Source: a virus. Taken from it: a stretch of 41,925 bases of DNA. The stretch is taken from the IMG/VR virus record IMGVR_UViG_3300035523_000031, positions 1 to 41,925 of that record. One strand, written 5' to 3'. Shown here piece after piece: positions 21,926-31,161 of this stretch (positions are counted from its first letter, which is position 1; each line of letters opens with the position of its first letter). The notes beneath the pieces were generated by a model. The model made no database searches and had not been told where the DNA came from. It saw only the letters and a list, made by a program, of their open reading frames with translations. A program made the position numbers and the translations under genes.

Positions 21926-22892
21926 CGCTGCTGCTGCCCTTGCGAACACCGGAACAACTGGCGCCACGACGAGCGGCGCCACCACCACCGGAGCGACGAC
22001 CACTGCCACGACCGGAGCCACGACGGCCACCGGCACGGGCGCGACCACCACCACGGCCGGCGACGGCACGAACGGAACGGCTGCCACCACGAGCGGTACA
22101 TCCGCGAACGAACCGTGGTTCTCCACCATCCCCGCCGGCGAGACGCGAACCTGGGTGGAAGCCAAGGGCTGGAAGGACCCGGCCGCGCTGGCCGAGTCGG
22201 CCTACAACCTGGAGAAGCTGATCGGCTTCGACAAGGCCGGCCGCACCATCGTGGTCCCGAAGGACGACGCGCCGCCCGAGGAGCGCCGCGCTTTCCTCAC
22301 GAAGCTGGGCGTGCCGGAGACGCCGGACGGCTACAAGCTGCCGGTGCCCGAGGGCGCGGACCCGGCGTTCGCCAAGACGGCCGCGCAGTGGATGCACGAG
22401 GCCGGCATCCCGCCGAAGCAGGCCGAGCTGCTGGCCACGAAGTGGAACGAGCACGCGGCCAAGGCCGTCACCGCCGACCAGCAGGCCGCCGCCACGAAGG
22501 CCGACCAGGAGTTCAGCGCGCTGATGGGCGAGTGGGGCAAGGATGCCGACGCGCGCCTCGAGGTGGGCCGGCGCGCCGCCGCGCAGTTCATCCCGGCCGC
22601 GAACCCGCAGGAGCGCCAGGCGCTGATGACGAAGCTGGAGCTCGCCATGGGCACGAAGAACATGCTCACCATGTTCGCCGAGATGGGCCGCCACCTGGGC
22701 GAGCACACCATGATCGGCAACGGCCAGCCGGGTCAGTACGGCGCGATGACGCCCGCGCAGGCGCAGGCGAAGATCAGCGCGCTGAAGATGGACCCGACGT
22801 GGACGGCGGCCTACGTCGGCGGCGACAAGGGCAAGCTGAAGGAGATGACGGACCTGATGGCGATTGCCAACGGCGTGCAGCCTGGTTCCTGA
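21918..22892 (+). CDS. Capsid scaffolding protein
   Basis: The 324-residue protein has a Thr/Gly/Ala tract over residues 5-63, then a helical charged body (WVEAKGWKDPAALAESAYNLEKLIG, LATKWNEHAAKAVTADQQAAATKAD) and a C-terminal basic helix (GKLKEMTDLM). Low aromatic content, high charge and a place just before the capsid gene fit a scaffold. The N-terminal tract is unusual and absent from typical scaffolds. Overlap of 8 bp with the upstream gene. Confidence 0.82.
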   Translation: MTSAAAALANTGTTGATTSGATTTGATTTATTGATTATGTGATTTTAGDGTNGTAATTSGTSANEPWFSTIPAGETRTWVEAKGWKDPAALAESAYNLEKLIGFDKAGRTIVVPKDDAPPEERRAFLTKLGVPETPDGYKLPVPEGADPAFAKTAAQWMHEAGIPPKQAELLATKWNEHAAKAVTADQQAAATKADQEFSALMGEWGKDADARLEVGRRAAAQFIPAANPQERQALMTKLELAMGTKNMLTMFAEMGRHLGEHTMIGNGQPGQYGAMTPAQAQAKISALKMDPTWTAAYVGGDKGKLKEMTDLMAIANGVQPGS

Positions 22893-22919
22893 CGCGCCGG
22901 GTTCGCTCCTCAGCCTGCA

Positions 22920-22943
22920 GGCCCCGCACGTCGGGGCCTTTTT
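22920..22943 (+). terminator. Rho-independent terminator before capsid gene
   Basis: GGCCCCG and CGGGGCC (22920-22926 and 22932-22938) form a 7-bp stem with a 5-base loop, followed by TTTTT. It ends the packaging/scaffold transcript. The 189 bp between it and the capsid start may hold a promoter; TTGACA occurs at 23059-23064 but no good -10 follows at the right spacing. Confidence 0.85.
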
Positions 22944-23132
22944 CATGGAATCCGAAATCCCCTAGCGGCTGACAAAAACGTCAACCACAATTCAGGCCAT
23001 CCGGAAAGCTCAGCAGGGCCCGGACGAGACGGCGGGACAGACCGCAGACCGGCGCGGCTTGACAGCGCAAGAGGGCCCCGATCCTGGGCAAGCCTTTCGA
23101 GAGCGTGATTCATCACTTTTTCGGAGGGCATC

Positions 23133-24023
23133 ATGTCCCAGTTCGTCACGACCCACTACGTGCAGCAGTACACGACCAACGTGCAGCTGCTGGCCCAACA
23201 GAAGATGAGCCGCCTGCGCGGTTCCGTCACCACCGGCACCTACACCGGCAAGCAAGGCGTGCCGGTCGACCAGTTCGCCGCGACCGTCGCCAACAAGCGC
23301 ACCACGCGCTACCCGGCCCTCACGCCCGCGGACACGCAGGCAGATCGCCGCTGGGTGTTCCCGTCCGACTACGACTGGAACGACCTGATCGACTCGATCG
23401 ACAAGCTGCGCTTGCTGATCGACCCGCAGTCCAGCTACGTGCAGAACGGCATGGCCGCCATGAACCGCGCGATGGACGACGAGATCATCACGGCGTTCTT
23501 CGGCGCGGCCAAGACCGGCTCGGACGGCTCCACGAGCACCGCGTTCCCGGCCGGCCAGCAGGTCTCGGCCAGCGAGGGCGCCTCGGGCGCCACCGGGATG
23601 AACGTGGAAAAACTGAAGGCCGGCATCCAGATCCTGCTGGCCAACGAAGCGTGGGACCCGTCCTCGGGCGACCGCATCTACTGCGCGATCTCGGCCAAGC
23701 AGAACCGCAACCTGATGGATGAAATCCAGGTCGTGAACGCCGACTACAACGGCGAGAAGGCCGTCGTCAACGACGGGTTTGTGAACTCCTGGGGCAAGGT
23801 GGACTTCATCCACACCGAGCGCTTGCCGAACAACGGCTCGGCGCAGGCCCGCTGCCCGATGTGGGTCAAGCAGGGCATGCACCTGGGTCTGTGGCAGGAC
23901 CTCTCGGCCGACGTCTCCCAGCGCAAGGACCTCGCGGGCCTGCCGTACCAGGTGTACCTGTTCGGCACGTTCGGCGGCACCCGGCTGGAAGAGAAGAAGG
24001 TCGTCGAGCTGCCCTGCGCGTAA
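23133..24023 (+). CDS. Major capsid protein (BPP-1 type)
   Basis: The 296-residue protein fits the podoviral major capsid family of the Bbp17 type: FVTTHYVQQYTTNVQLLAQQK at the start, a DRRWVFPSDYDWNDLIDSIDKLRLL helix, central MNVEKLKAGIQILLANE and a C-terminal QVYLFGTFGGTRLEEKKVVEL. A strong TCGGAGGG site precedes the ATG. A hairpin follows the stop. It would form the icosahedral shell, with the next gene as a candidate cement protein. Confidence 0.88.
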   Translation: MSQFVTTHYVQQYTTNVQLLAQQKMSRLRGSVTTGTYTGKQGVPVDQFAATVANKRTTRYPALTPADTQADRRWVFPSDYDWNDLIDSIDKLRLLIDPQSSYVQNGMAAMNRAMDDEIITAFFGAAKTGSDGSTSTAFPAGQQVSASEGASGATGMNVEKLKAGIQILLANEAWDPSSGDRIYCAISAKQNRNLMDEIQVVNADYNGEKAVVNDGFVNSWGKVDFIHTERLPNNGSAQARCPMWVKQGMHLGLWQDLSADVSQRKDLAGLPYQVYLFGTFGGTRLEEKKVVELPCA

Positions 24024-24029
24024 GCGCTT

Positions 24030-24059
24030 GATCGGCCCTCGCTCGCGCGGGGGCTGATC
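24030..24059 (+). promoter_or_regulatory. Stable hairpin just after capsid stop
   Basis: GATCGGCCC (24030-24038) pairs with GGGCTGATC (24051-24059) over nine base pairs, one a G-U, with a 12-base loop and no T tract. This looks less like a terminator than a structure that protects or processes the abundant capsid message. Function inferred. Confidence 0.6.
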
Positions 24060-24088
24060 GCCAACCCCCACATCTCAGGAGAAACATC

Positions 24089-24628
24089 ATGGCAATCGTC
24101 CAGACGAAATCCACCACGATCACCAACCGCGACGCGACCCCGGCTGTCATCAGCGATGGCCGGCTCGAGCGCGGCAACCTGCGCAGTTCCGTCGGCTCCG
24201 TCGCCGTCGGCGCCGCCGACTCGGCCACGTCGTACTACCCGCTGGTGGCGGTGCCCTCCAACGCGATGGTGCGCGCGGTGTACGTGACGGCGCCCGCCGG
24301 CATGACCCTGCTTGCTGGAAACATCGGCGTGTTCAAGAACACGGTGAATGCCGCGGGCGTGACCACCGGCGTGCCGGCGGCCGCGGGCTCGGACACGATT
24401 TTCGCCGCAGCGCAGACCCTGGCCACGGCGCAGAACCGCACCGACGTGACCAACGCGAACGCGAACGCGTACCCGACCGATGCGCGCGAAAAGCCGCTGT
24501 GGCAGGCCATCGGCCTGGCCGCCGACCCGGGCGGCACGTTCGACATCGGCGTCGCCGTGACCGCCGCGAACACCGGCGTTGCCGGCCGTGTCGGCCTGGA
24601 AGTCCAGTACGTCGACAACGGCACCTGA
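24089..24628 (+). CDS. Candidate capsid cement/decoration protein
   Basis: The 179-residue strand-rich protein (SVAVGAADSATSYYPLVAVPSNAMVRAVYVT, then FDIGVAVTAANTGVAGRVGLEVQYV) is of the size and position of the BPP-1 cement protein that locks capsid subunits together. No sequence motif proves the identity. A second terminator follows. Confidence 0.65.
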   Translation: MAIVQTKSTTITNRDATPAVISDGRLERGNLRSSVGSVAVGAADSATSYYPLVAVPSNAMVRAVYVTAPAGMTLLAGNIGVFKNTVNAAGVTTGVPAAAGSDTIFAAAQTLATAQNRTDVTNANANAYPTDAREKPLWQAIGLAADPGGTFDIGVAVTAANTGVAGRVGLEVQYVDNGT

Positions 24629-24645
24629 TCCCCGTCGCAAGGGCC

Positions 24646-24677
24646 TTGGCCGGGGGCGGGTGCTCCCGGTCCTTTTT
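24646..24677 (+). terminator. Probable rho-independent terminator after cement gene
   Basis: An imperfect stem around CCGGG (24650-24654) and CCCGG (24665-24669), flanked by further GG/CC pairs, is followed by TTTTT at 24673-24677. The stem is less regular than the one before the capsid gene, so some readthrough into the tail genes is likely. Confidence 0.65.
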
Positions 24678-24699
24678 CTGAACCGCCAGGAGAACGCAC

Positions 24700-24927
24700 A
24701 TGGCAACCCGCCGCTACGGCATCAAGCCCGAACAGGCCGCGTATCAGGTCACCAACGAGGTGGGCGCCGCGACCGTCAACAATCCGATCGAGCTCACCGT
24801 CGACTTCGCCGCGCTGGCCGCGTACACGCCGACGATGACCGGCACGAACGCCAAGCGCCTGGTGCTGGACGCAATCCAGAAGCTGGGCGAGTACATCGAA
24901 CAGACGCACATCTGGCCGCCCGCGTAA
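24700..24927 (+). CDS. Small protein after cement gene, unknown
   Basis: The 75-residue protein has strands (NPIELTVDFAALAAYTPTMTG) and a C-terminal amphipathic helix (AKRLVLDAIQKLGEYIEQ). CCAGGAGAA precedes the ATG. Probably a minor head or head-tail protein; not recognised. Confidence 0.6.
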   Translation: MATRRYGIKPEQAAYQVTNEVGAATVNNPIELTVDFAALAAYTPTMTGTNAKRLVLDAIQKLGEYIEQTHIWPPA

Positions 24928-24939
24928 CGGGAGCGGTGC

Positions 24940-25542
24940 ATGGCGGCATCGCAGATCCAGATCATCAATCTGGCGATCCACAAGCTGGGCGCCGGCCGCA
25001 TTACCGCGCTGACCGACGGCAGCAAGCCGGCGCGCGTGATGACCGACATCTACGACCTCGTGCGGCAGGCCGAGCTGCGCCGCAGCCGGTGGAACTTCTC
25101 CATCGCGCGGGCATCGCTGGGCGCACTGGCCGCGGTGCCCGCCTTCGGCTTCGGGTATGCGTACCAGCTCCCGGCCGACTACCTGTCACTCATCCAGGCC
25201 GGCGACACGCTCGCCGCGCCTGCGCTGTCGAACTACGTCACCGACGACAACAGCCAATGGTCGATTGAGTCGGGGCAGATACTCACCGACCTCACCGCGC
25301 CGCTGCGCATCCGGTATGTGCGCAACGTCACCGACGAGACGCAGTTCGACGCCCTGTTCGTGATGGCCTTGGCCGCGCGCCTGGCCTATGAGGCGTGCGA
25401 GGAGATCACCGGGGCGAACACGAAGAAGGACGCCGCGGCGAACGACTACACCGAGGCGCTGAAGCAGGCGGTGCGCGCCAACGCGATCGAGCGCGCGCCG
25501 GTCGCCATCGCCGACGATTCGTGGATGGTGGGGAGGCTGTAG
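24940..25542 (+). CDS. Head-tail adaptor (tail tubular protein A-like)
   Basis: The 200-residue protein fits the adaptor family of T7 gp11 and P22 gp4 type: an N-terminal IINLAIHKLGAGRI, the DLVRQAELRRSRWNFSIARASL helix, a strand middle, and a C-terminal YEACEEITGANTKKDAAANDYTEALKQA. It docks on the portal and carries the nozzle. The next gene follows without a gap (TAGATG). Confidence 0.82.
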   Translation: MAASQIQIINLAIHKLGAGRITALTDGSKPARVMTDIYDLVRQAELRRSRWNFSIARASLGALAAVPAFGFGYAYQLPADYLSLIQAGDTLAAPALSNYVTDDNSQWSIESGQILTDLTAPLRIRYVRNVTDETQFDALFVMALAARLAYEACEEITGANTKKDAAANDYTEALKQAVRANAIERAPVAIADDSWMVGRL

Positions 25543-28002
25543 ATGGGCCGCGCCAGCCCGGGCCTCACCAGCTTCAACGCGGGCGAGCTGTCCCCCCGCC
25601 TGGAGGGCCGCGTCGAGACCGAGAAGTATCAGGCGGGCCTACGCGTCTGCGAGAACTACATTCCGCTCATTCAGGGCCCGCTCGTGCGCCGCAGCGGCAC
25701 GCGCTTCGTCGGCGAGGTGAAGGCGTCGGTCAATCGCACGTGGCTCGTGCCCTTCCAGTTCAGCACCTCCCAGGCATACATGCTCGAATTCGGGGACCGC
25801 TACGTGCGGTTCTATTCGAATCAGGCCCGGGTCGTCGTCTCCGGCGTGGCCGCGTACAACGGCGCGACGGCCTACGCAGTTGGCGCCCTGGTCGTGCAAG
25901 GCGGCGTGAACTACTACTGCATTGCTGCCACCACCGGCAACGCGCCGCCCAACTCCACGTACTGGTACGCGCTCACCGGCAACATCTACGAAATTCCGTC
26001 GCCGTACACCGCGGCCGACCTCACCGGCGCCGACGGCACGCTGACGATCCGCGCGACCGAGTCGGCCGATGTGGTGTACATCTGCCTGCAGGGCAAGCCC
26101 CAGCAAAAGCTGACGCGTTTCGGCCCGACGAACTGGACGATCGCGCCGCTGCAAACGGTGGGCGGCCCGTTCAAGACGTTGAACCTGACGACCACCACCG
26201 TGCAGGCCAGCGCGACCACCGGAAACATCACCCTCACGGCGAGCACCGGCGTTTTCCTGCCAGGCCACGTGAACAGCCTGTTCTACCTCGAGCTGCAGGA
26301 CCTGAGCGCCACCAAGCCGTGGGAAGGCTACGCCGTGCTGGCCAGCGGCACCGGCGCCAATCCCTCGGGCCTGACCTGCCGAAGCGGGAACCGCAGCTAC
26401 ACCTGCACGACCACATTTTCCGTGGTCGCCCCCAAGGGCGAGGTCCGCAGCGGAACCGATCGGCCGCTGCACACGCATGGCAGCGCCTACGATGGACGCA
26501 ACCAGGCTATACCCAATGGCCCCGAGCTGTGCGGCGTGCTGTGGCGCTTCGACGGGCTGACGTATGGGGCGGTTCTGATCACCGGCTACACCAACGCGAC
26601 GACCGTCACCGGCATCGTCGTGGCGATGCGCGCCGGCGGCGTGGACTCCCTTCCGGCCGGCGTCGTCAGCGCTCCGACCAATCGGTGGGCGTTCGGCGCA
26701 TGGTCCGACGTGGAGGGTTGGCCGAGTCACGCCGCATTCTTCCGCGAGCGACTGGCCTTCGCTCGGGGGCAACAGATCTGGCTGTCGACGGCCGCCGACT
26801 TCGAGAACTTCAACGAGTTCGACGACAACGGGCTGGTGGTGGCCGACTCGTCGATCAAGCTGCGCCTGCCCAGCGAGCAGCAGGATGACATCTGTTGGAT
26901 GCGCGTGCTCAGCCCCACGGTGGAGGCCCTGATGGTGGGCACGGGCAGCGAGGAATTCGCGGTCAAGAGCCAGACCGAGAACCAGCCGTTCGGCACCGAC
27001 AACGTGACGGCGCAGCTGCTGTCGGGGATCGGGTCGCGCAACGTGGTGCCAGTGAAGGTTGGGCCGGCGCTCCTGTTCGTGCAGCGCCTGGGCGTGAAGC
27101 TGCGCGACCTGGTCTACGACGCCTATGGCAACAATGGGGGCAGCAACGATCAGACGCTGTACGCAGAGCATGTGCCGCGCCCCCGGCTGGACCAGTTGGC
27201 CTATCAGCAGGACCCGTCTTCCATCGTGTGGGCGCGGCGCTCGGACGGCCAGTTGGTGGCGATGACGTACAGCCGCGAGCAGTACGCGAACCCGCCACAC
27301 GGCGGTTGGCATCGGCACCCGATGACCAACGGGTCCGTCGAGTGCATCTCTTCGATCGCGGGCGCGGACCGCAACGAGCTGTGGATGATCGTGAACCGCA
27401 CGATTGCGGGAGTGACGCGGCGGTATGTCGAGCTACTGGAGGCCGAGTTCGCCGACGACACCCCCCTGACCAGCGCGTTCTACGTGGACTGCGGCCTGAG
27501 CTACAACGGCGCGGCGGCGACTACCTTCTCTGGCCTGGACCACCTGAACGGGCAGACGGTCTCGATCATCGCCGACGGCGCTGTGCGGCCGCAGCAGGTT
27601 GTGGCGGCGGGCGCCGTGACGCTGGACACGCCGGCCTCAGTGGTCAGCATCGGGCTTCCGCTGTGCGCGCGCATGCAGACCATGCGCCTGAACGCCGGCG
27701 CGCAGGACGGCACCAGCCAGGGCAAGAAGACCAAGATCCCGCAGGGCGTGGTCCGGTTGCAGAACACGGTGGGCCTGAAGTTCGGGCCGTCCTTCGACAT
27801 CCTGGACGAGATGGACTTTCGCACGCCGAGCATGGCGATGGACACCGCGATCCCGCTGTTCACTGGCGACAAGGAATTCAACTGGCCGACCGACACCGAC
27901 GGCTACAACTTCAACCCGTGGCTGTGCTTCCAGCAGGATGATCCGCTGCCCGGCACCATCGTCGCGGTCTTCCCGCAGTCCCTCGTGAGTGACAAGGGAT
28001 GA
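25543..28002 (+). CDS. Tail nozzle protein (tail tubular protein B-like)
   Basis: The 819-residue protein opens with FNAGELSPRLEGRVETEKYQAGLRVCENYI and RRSGTRFV, a signature of the large tail-tube proteins of podophages. It is strand-rich over its length. Residues 85-230 include possible carbohydrate-binding-like inserts (YNGATAYAVGALVVQGGVNYYC). Six copies would form the tail nozzle below the adaptor. Confidence 0.85.
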   Translation: MGRASPGLTSFNAGELSPRLEGRVETEKYQAGLRVCENYIPLIQGPLVRRSGTRFVGEVKASVNRTWLVPFQFSTSQAYMLEFGDRYVRFYSNQARVVVSGVAAYNGATAYAVGALVVQGGVNYYCIAATTGNAPPNSTYWYALTGNIYEIPSPYTAADLTGADGTLTIRATESADVVYICLQGKPQQKLTRFGPTNWTIAPLQTVGGPFKTLNLTTTTVQASATTGNITLTASTGVFLPGHVNSLFYLELQDLSATKPWEGYAVLASGTGANPSGLTCRSGNRSYTCTTTFSVVAPKGEVRSGTDRPLHTHGSAYDGRNQAIPNGPELCGVLWRFDGLTYGAVLITGYTNATTVTGIVVAMRAGGVDSLPAGVVSAPTNRWAFGAWSDVEGWPSHAAFFRERLAFARGQQIWLSTAADFENFNEFDDNGLVVADSSIKLRLPSEQQDDICWMRVLSPTVEALMVGTGSEEFAVKSQTENQPFGTDNVTAQLLSGIGSRNVVPVKVGPALLFVQRLGVKLRDLVYDAYGNNGGSNDQTLYAEHVPRPRLDQLAYQQDPSSIVWARRSDGQLVAMTYSREQYANPPHGGWHRHPMTNGSVECISSIAGADRNELWMIVNRTIAGVTRRYVELLEAEFADDTPLTSAFYVDCGLSYNGAAATTFSGLDHLNGQTVSIIADGAVRPQQVVAAGAVTLDTPASVVSIGLPLCARMQTMRLNAGAQDGTSQGKKTKIPQGVVRLQNTVGLKFGPSFDILDEMDFRTPSMAMDTAIPLFTGDKEFNWPTDTDGYNFNPWLCFQQDDPLPGTIVAVFPQSLVSDKG

Positions 28003-28424
28003 AGGTCTACCCGTTCCGCGCCGGCCACCTGGAGAACCTGCTGCTGCAGCCGGCGCAGGCGCACCTGCGCGAGTTCTTCACGCCCGAGTACATCCGGACC
28101 TATGAGAACGGGCTGTGCTATTCGCTGGTCGCCGACGACGGCTCGACGCTGGCGTGCGCCGGGCTGCTGCCGATCTGGGAGAACCGGGCCAGCGCCTGGG
28201 CGCTGCTGTCGGCCGACCTCGGGCCGCGCGGCCTGCTGATCGTCACCCGGGCATGCCTGCGCGAACTGAACCTCGGGCGCTTCCGGCGCGTCGAGGCCTA
28301 CGTCGACCCCGAGTTCATGGCGGCGCGCAAGTGGGTACGCGCGCTTGGCTTCCGGTTCGAGGGTCACATGGCCGCGTTCACGCCCGAGGGGCGAGACCAC
28401 GACCTCTACGCAAGGGTGCAGTGA
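27999..28424 (+). CDS. GNAT-like internal virion or acetyltransferase-type protein
   Basis: The 141-residue protein has an acetyltransferase-like fold: CYSLVADDGSTLACAGLLP, WALLSADLGPRGLLIVTRACLREL and VDPEFMAARKWVRALGFRFEGHMAAF, the ending seen in GNAT enzymes. In podophages a protein of this type lies before the ejection proteins, where T7 has gp13. Whether it acetylates anything is unclear because the acetyl-CoA loop is degenerate. ATGA overlap with the nozzle gene. Confidence 0.75.
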   Translation: MKVYPFRAGHLENLLLQPAQAHLREFFTPEYIRTYENGLCYSLVADDGSTLACAGLLPIWENRASAWALLSADLGPRGLLIVTRACLRELNLGRFRRVEAYVDPEFMAARKWVRALGFRFEGHMAAFTPEGRDHDLYARVQ

Positions 28425-28924
28425 TGGCATGGCTTCCGATCGTCGCGGCAATCGCAGGCGCGGGTGGCGCACTGGTCAGCGCGAGCGCGGCCTCGCAGCA
28501 GGCCAAGGCGCAGCAGAACATGGCCAACTACAACGCGCAGGTGGCCACGAACAACGCCACCGCCGTTCGGCAGCAGGCCGGCGCCAATGAGGAGGCGCAG
28601 CGCCGGCAGGCCGCCGTGCAGCTCGGGCGCGAGCGTGCGGGCATCGTGCAAAGCGGCCAGGGCCTGGACGGCACCGGCGCCGACATCTACCGCCAGTCCA
28701 CCGGCAACGCCGAACTGGACGCGCTGAACACGCGCTACATGGGCGAGCTCAAGGGCCAGGGCCTGGACAGCGAGTCGACGCTGCAGCGCACCGCCGCCAC
28801 CCAGTACGGCAATAACGCGTCCTCGGCGCTGATCGGCGGGTTCCTCAACGCCGGCGCCGCCGGCCTGTCCGGTTACGGCGGCGTCATGCAGTGGCAAAAG
28901 CGTTTGCCGCTCGGGGGTTCCTGA
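28424..28924 (+). CDS. Internal virion (ejection) protein, gp14-like
   Basis: The 166-residue protein has an N-terminal hydrophobic glycine/alanine segment (LPIVAAIAGAGGALVSASAAS), then a long Gln/Ala-rich helix (NNATAVRQQAGANEEAQRRQAAVQLGRERAGI) and a glycine-rich end. This matches small ejection proteins that enter the outer membrane first during infection. ATGA-type coupling to both neighbours. Confidence 0.8.
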   Translation: MAWLPIVAAIAGAGGALVSASAASQQAKAQQNMANYNAQVATNNATAVRQQAGANEEAQRRQAAVQLGRERAGIVQSGQGLDGTGADIYRQSTGNAELDALNTRYMGELKGQGLDSESTLQRTAATQYGNNASSALIGGFLNAGAAGLSGYGGVMQWQKRLPLGGS

Positions 28925-31161
28925 TGCCAGTTCTTCCGTACCAGCAGCAAGTCAGCCTCGGCGGCGGCGGCCAGCAGCCCTACGGCCAGGCCACGGCGGT
29001 GTCGGACGCGATCGGGCGCGGCCTGACGGCTGTCGAGGGCGGCGTCGAGAAGATCAACGCCGCGGCGCTGCAGCAGCAGGACCTGCACGACGCGGCGGCC
29101 GTCAACGACGTGTATGCGAACAGATTCAGCCCCGCGGTGCGCAGCGCGCTGTACGACCCGAAGGACGGCTACTTCGCCAAGCAGGGTGCCGACGCCGTGC
29201 GCGCGCTCCCGCAGACCGAGGGCGTGGTCGACCAGATTCGCACCCAGACCCGGGCCACGCTGCAGAACGAGAACCAGCAGCGCATGTTCGACGCGATGTC
29301 GCGCCGTCACCTGGAAATGGAGATGGACGGCGCCTACCGGCACGCCGACCGCGAAAATCAGGTCTGGCAGGCGCACACCAGCGATGCCGTCGTGAAGGAC
29401 AAGATGGCCAGCGCCGTCGACCACTTCAACGATCCGAAGTACGCGGACGGTGCCATCGCCGGCGGCCTGTACGAAATCCAGCAGTACGGCCTGTCGCATG
29501 GGCAGTCGGCCGAGATGATGGCCGAGCGCGCGAAGGAGTTCGTGCGCAACACGCGCACCGCCGTCGCGCAGCGCCTGCTCGTGGCCGACCCGTTGGCCGC
29601 GCGCGACTACGTCCAGGAGCACGCCGCCGAGCTGGCCGGCCCGAACATGGCCGTCCTCGAACACCAGGTGAAGCAGGCGGTGCTGCCGATCGAAGCGCGC
29701 ACCATCGCCGACAAGGTGATCAGCGGCGCGACGCCTGGCGCCAGCGGCACGGCGCCTTCCGGCTTCGATTCCGCCGTGCAGTTCGTCCTCTCGAAAGAGG
29801 GCGGATACAACGCGAGCGACGGCAACAGCGGCGCGCCGGTGAACTTCGGGATCAACCAGAAGGCGAACCCGGACGTCGACGTCAAGAGCCTGACCAAGCA
29901 GGGCGCCACACAGATATACCGCGACCGTTACTGGAACGCGATCGGGGGCGACAACCTGCCGCCGGGCGCCGCCCTGATGGCGATGGACGCGGCCGTGAAT
30001 CAGGGGGTGCCGTTCGCCAAGCAGATCCTGGCGCAGTCGGGTGGCGACGTGACCAAGATGGCGCAGCTGCGGCGCGCGAAGTACCAGGAGATCATCGCCG
30101 CCGACCCGAGCCAGGCGAAGAATCAGACCGCGTGGATGGGCCGCGTGGATGCCGCCGAGCAGCAGGCCGCAACCGTGGGCGCACCCACGGCGAACGCCAC
30201 CGGCATGCGAGCGCAGATGCTGGACCTGATCGGCCAGGCCGAGCAGGAGGCCGACAGGACGCACCCGGGTGACCCGGTGTTTCGTGACATGGCCGTGGCG
30301 CAGGTCAAGGCCCATTTCAACAACCAGATCGCCAACCAGGTCGCGGTGCAGCAGCAAGCGCATGGCATCCTGACGCAACTGGCCACCGGCACCGGCAAGG
30401 GCAGCGCCAAGCCCACGACGCTGGACGATCTGCTGGCCGCGCCCGGGGCGCGCACCGCATGGACGGTCGTGCCGCCAGAATCGCAGCGCGGCATCCTCGC
30501 CATGCTGGACCACAACCAGAAGGAAGCGATCGGCATCTCCACGAAGAGCGACCCGGCCGCCGTGCAGGAGGCTTTCCGGCGCGTGCACCTGCCCGATGAC
30601 GACCCGCAGAAAATCCGCTACGCCGAGCAGCTGGTGCCGCTGTTCAAGCCGGGCGGCGGTCCGGGCAGCAAAGGCATCAACCGCGAGGATTACGACTGGC
30701 TGAAGAAGGAAGTCGACCAGCAGCAGTCGGTGAGCGGCCGCAGCCTGACCAAGGACCTGCAGAACGTGCGCACCAGCGCGCGCACCATGCTCGCCGGCAG
30801 CATCATCGGCCGCGTCCAGCCCGAGCTCGCCGAGGAAGCGTCCTACCGGTTCTCGCTGGACGTGCAGAACCAGGTCGATGCCTACATCAAGGCCGGCAAG
30901 GACCCGCGCGCGCTGCTGACGCCTGGCAGCGCCGAATACCTGCTGAAGCCCGAGCGGGTGATGTCCTTCCTGCAGACGCCGCAGCAGGCAGTGGCGGCGC
31001 AGGCAGAGGCCATCCGCAAGGGCAGCGCGCCGAAGAACCCGACCGCGTCCGGCAAGGTAGGCGTCGCGCCGGCGCGCGTGGCCAGCGATGCCGAATATGC
31101 AGCCCTGGAAAGCGGCACCCAGTTCGTCGGCCCTGACGGCAAGGTGAGGGTGAAACCCTGA
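28924..31161 (+). CDS. Ejection protein with GH108-type lysozyme domain
   Basis: The 745-residue internal virion protein has a long helical N-terminal part (1-280), then about 283-405 a GH108-like muramidase domain with FVLSKEGGYN, catalytic Glu292, NFGIN and MAMDAAVNQGV. The rest is helical with a basic Pro-rich tail. It probably forms part of the trans-envelope channel and opens the peptidoglycan during DNA entry. In T7 the lytic domain is in gp16; here it is in the middle protein of the three. The ATG at 28924 overlaps the previous stop. Confidence 0.85.
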   Translation: MPVLPYQQQVSLGGGGQQPYGQATAVSDAIGRGLTAVEGGVEKINAAALQQQDLHDAAAVNDVYANRFSPAVRSALYDPKDGYFAKQGADAVRALPQTEGVVDQIRTQTRATLQNENQQRMFDAMSRRHLEMEMDGAYRHADRENQVWQAHTSDAVVKDKMASAVDHFNDPKYADGAIAGGLYEIQQYGLSHGQSAEMMAERAKEFVRNTRTAVAQRLLVADPLAARDYVQEHAAELAGPNMAVLEHQVKQAVLPIEARTIADKVISGATPGASGTAPSGFDSAVQFVLSKEGGYNASDGNSGAPVNFGINQKANPDVDVKSLTKQGATQIYRDRYWNAIGGDNLPPGAALMAMDAAVNQGVPFAKQILAQSGGDVTKMAQLRRAKYQEIIAADPSQAKNQTAWMGRVDAAEQQAATVGAPTANATGMRAQMLDLIGQAEQEADRTHPGDPVFRDMAVAQVKAHFNNQIANQVAVQQQAHGILTQLATGTGKGSAKPTTLDDLLAAPGARTAWTVVPPESQRGILAMLDHNQKEAIGISTKSDPAAVQEAFRRVHLPDDDPQKIRYAEQLVPLFKPGGGPGSKGINREDYDWLKKEVDQQQSVSGRSLTKDLQNVRTSARTMLAGSIIGRVQPELAEEASYRFSLDVQNQVDAYIKAGKDPRALLTPGSAEYLLKPERVMSFLQTPQQAVAAQAEAIRKGSAPKNPTASGKVGVAPARVASDAEYAALESGTQFVGPDGKVRVKP

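Noticed and set aside
23059-23087. Sigma70 promoter before the capsid gene (TTGACA)
   Set aside because: The -35 match is perfect but at 16-18 bases downstream only GC-rich sequence is found, so it was not listed as a promoter.
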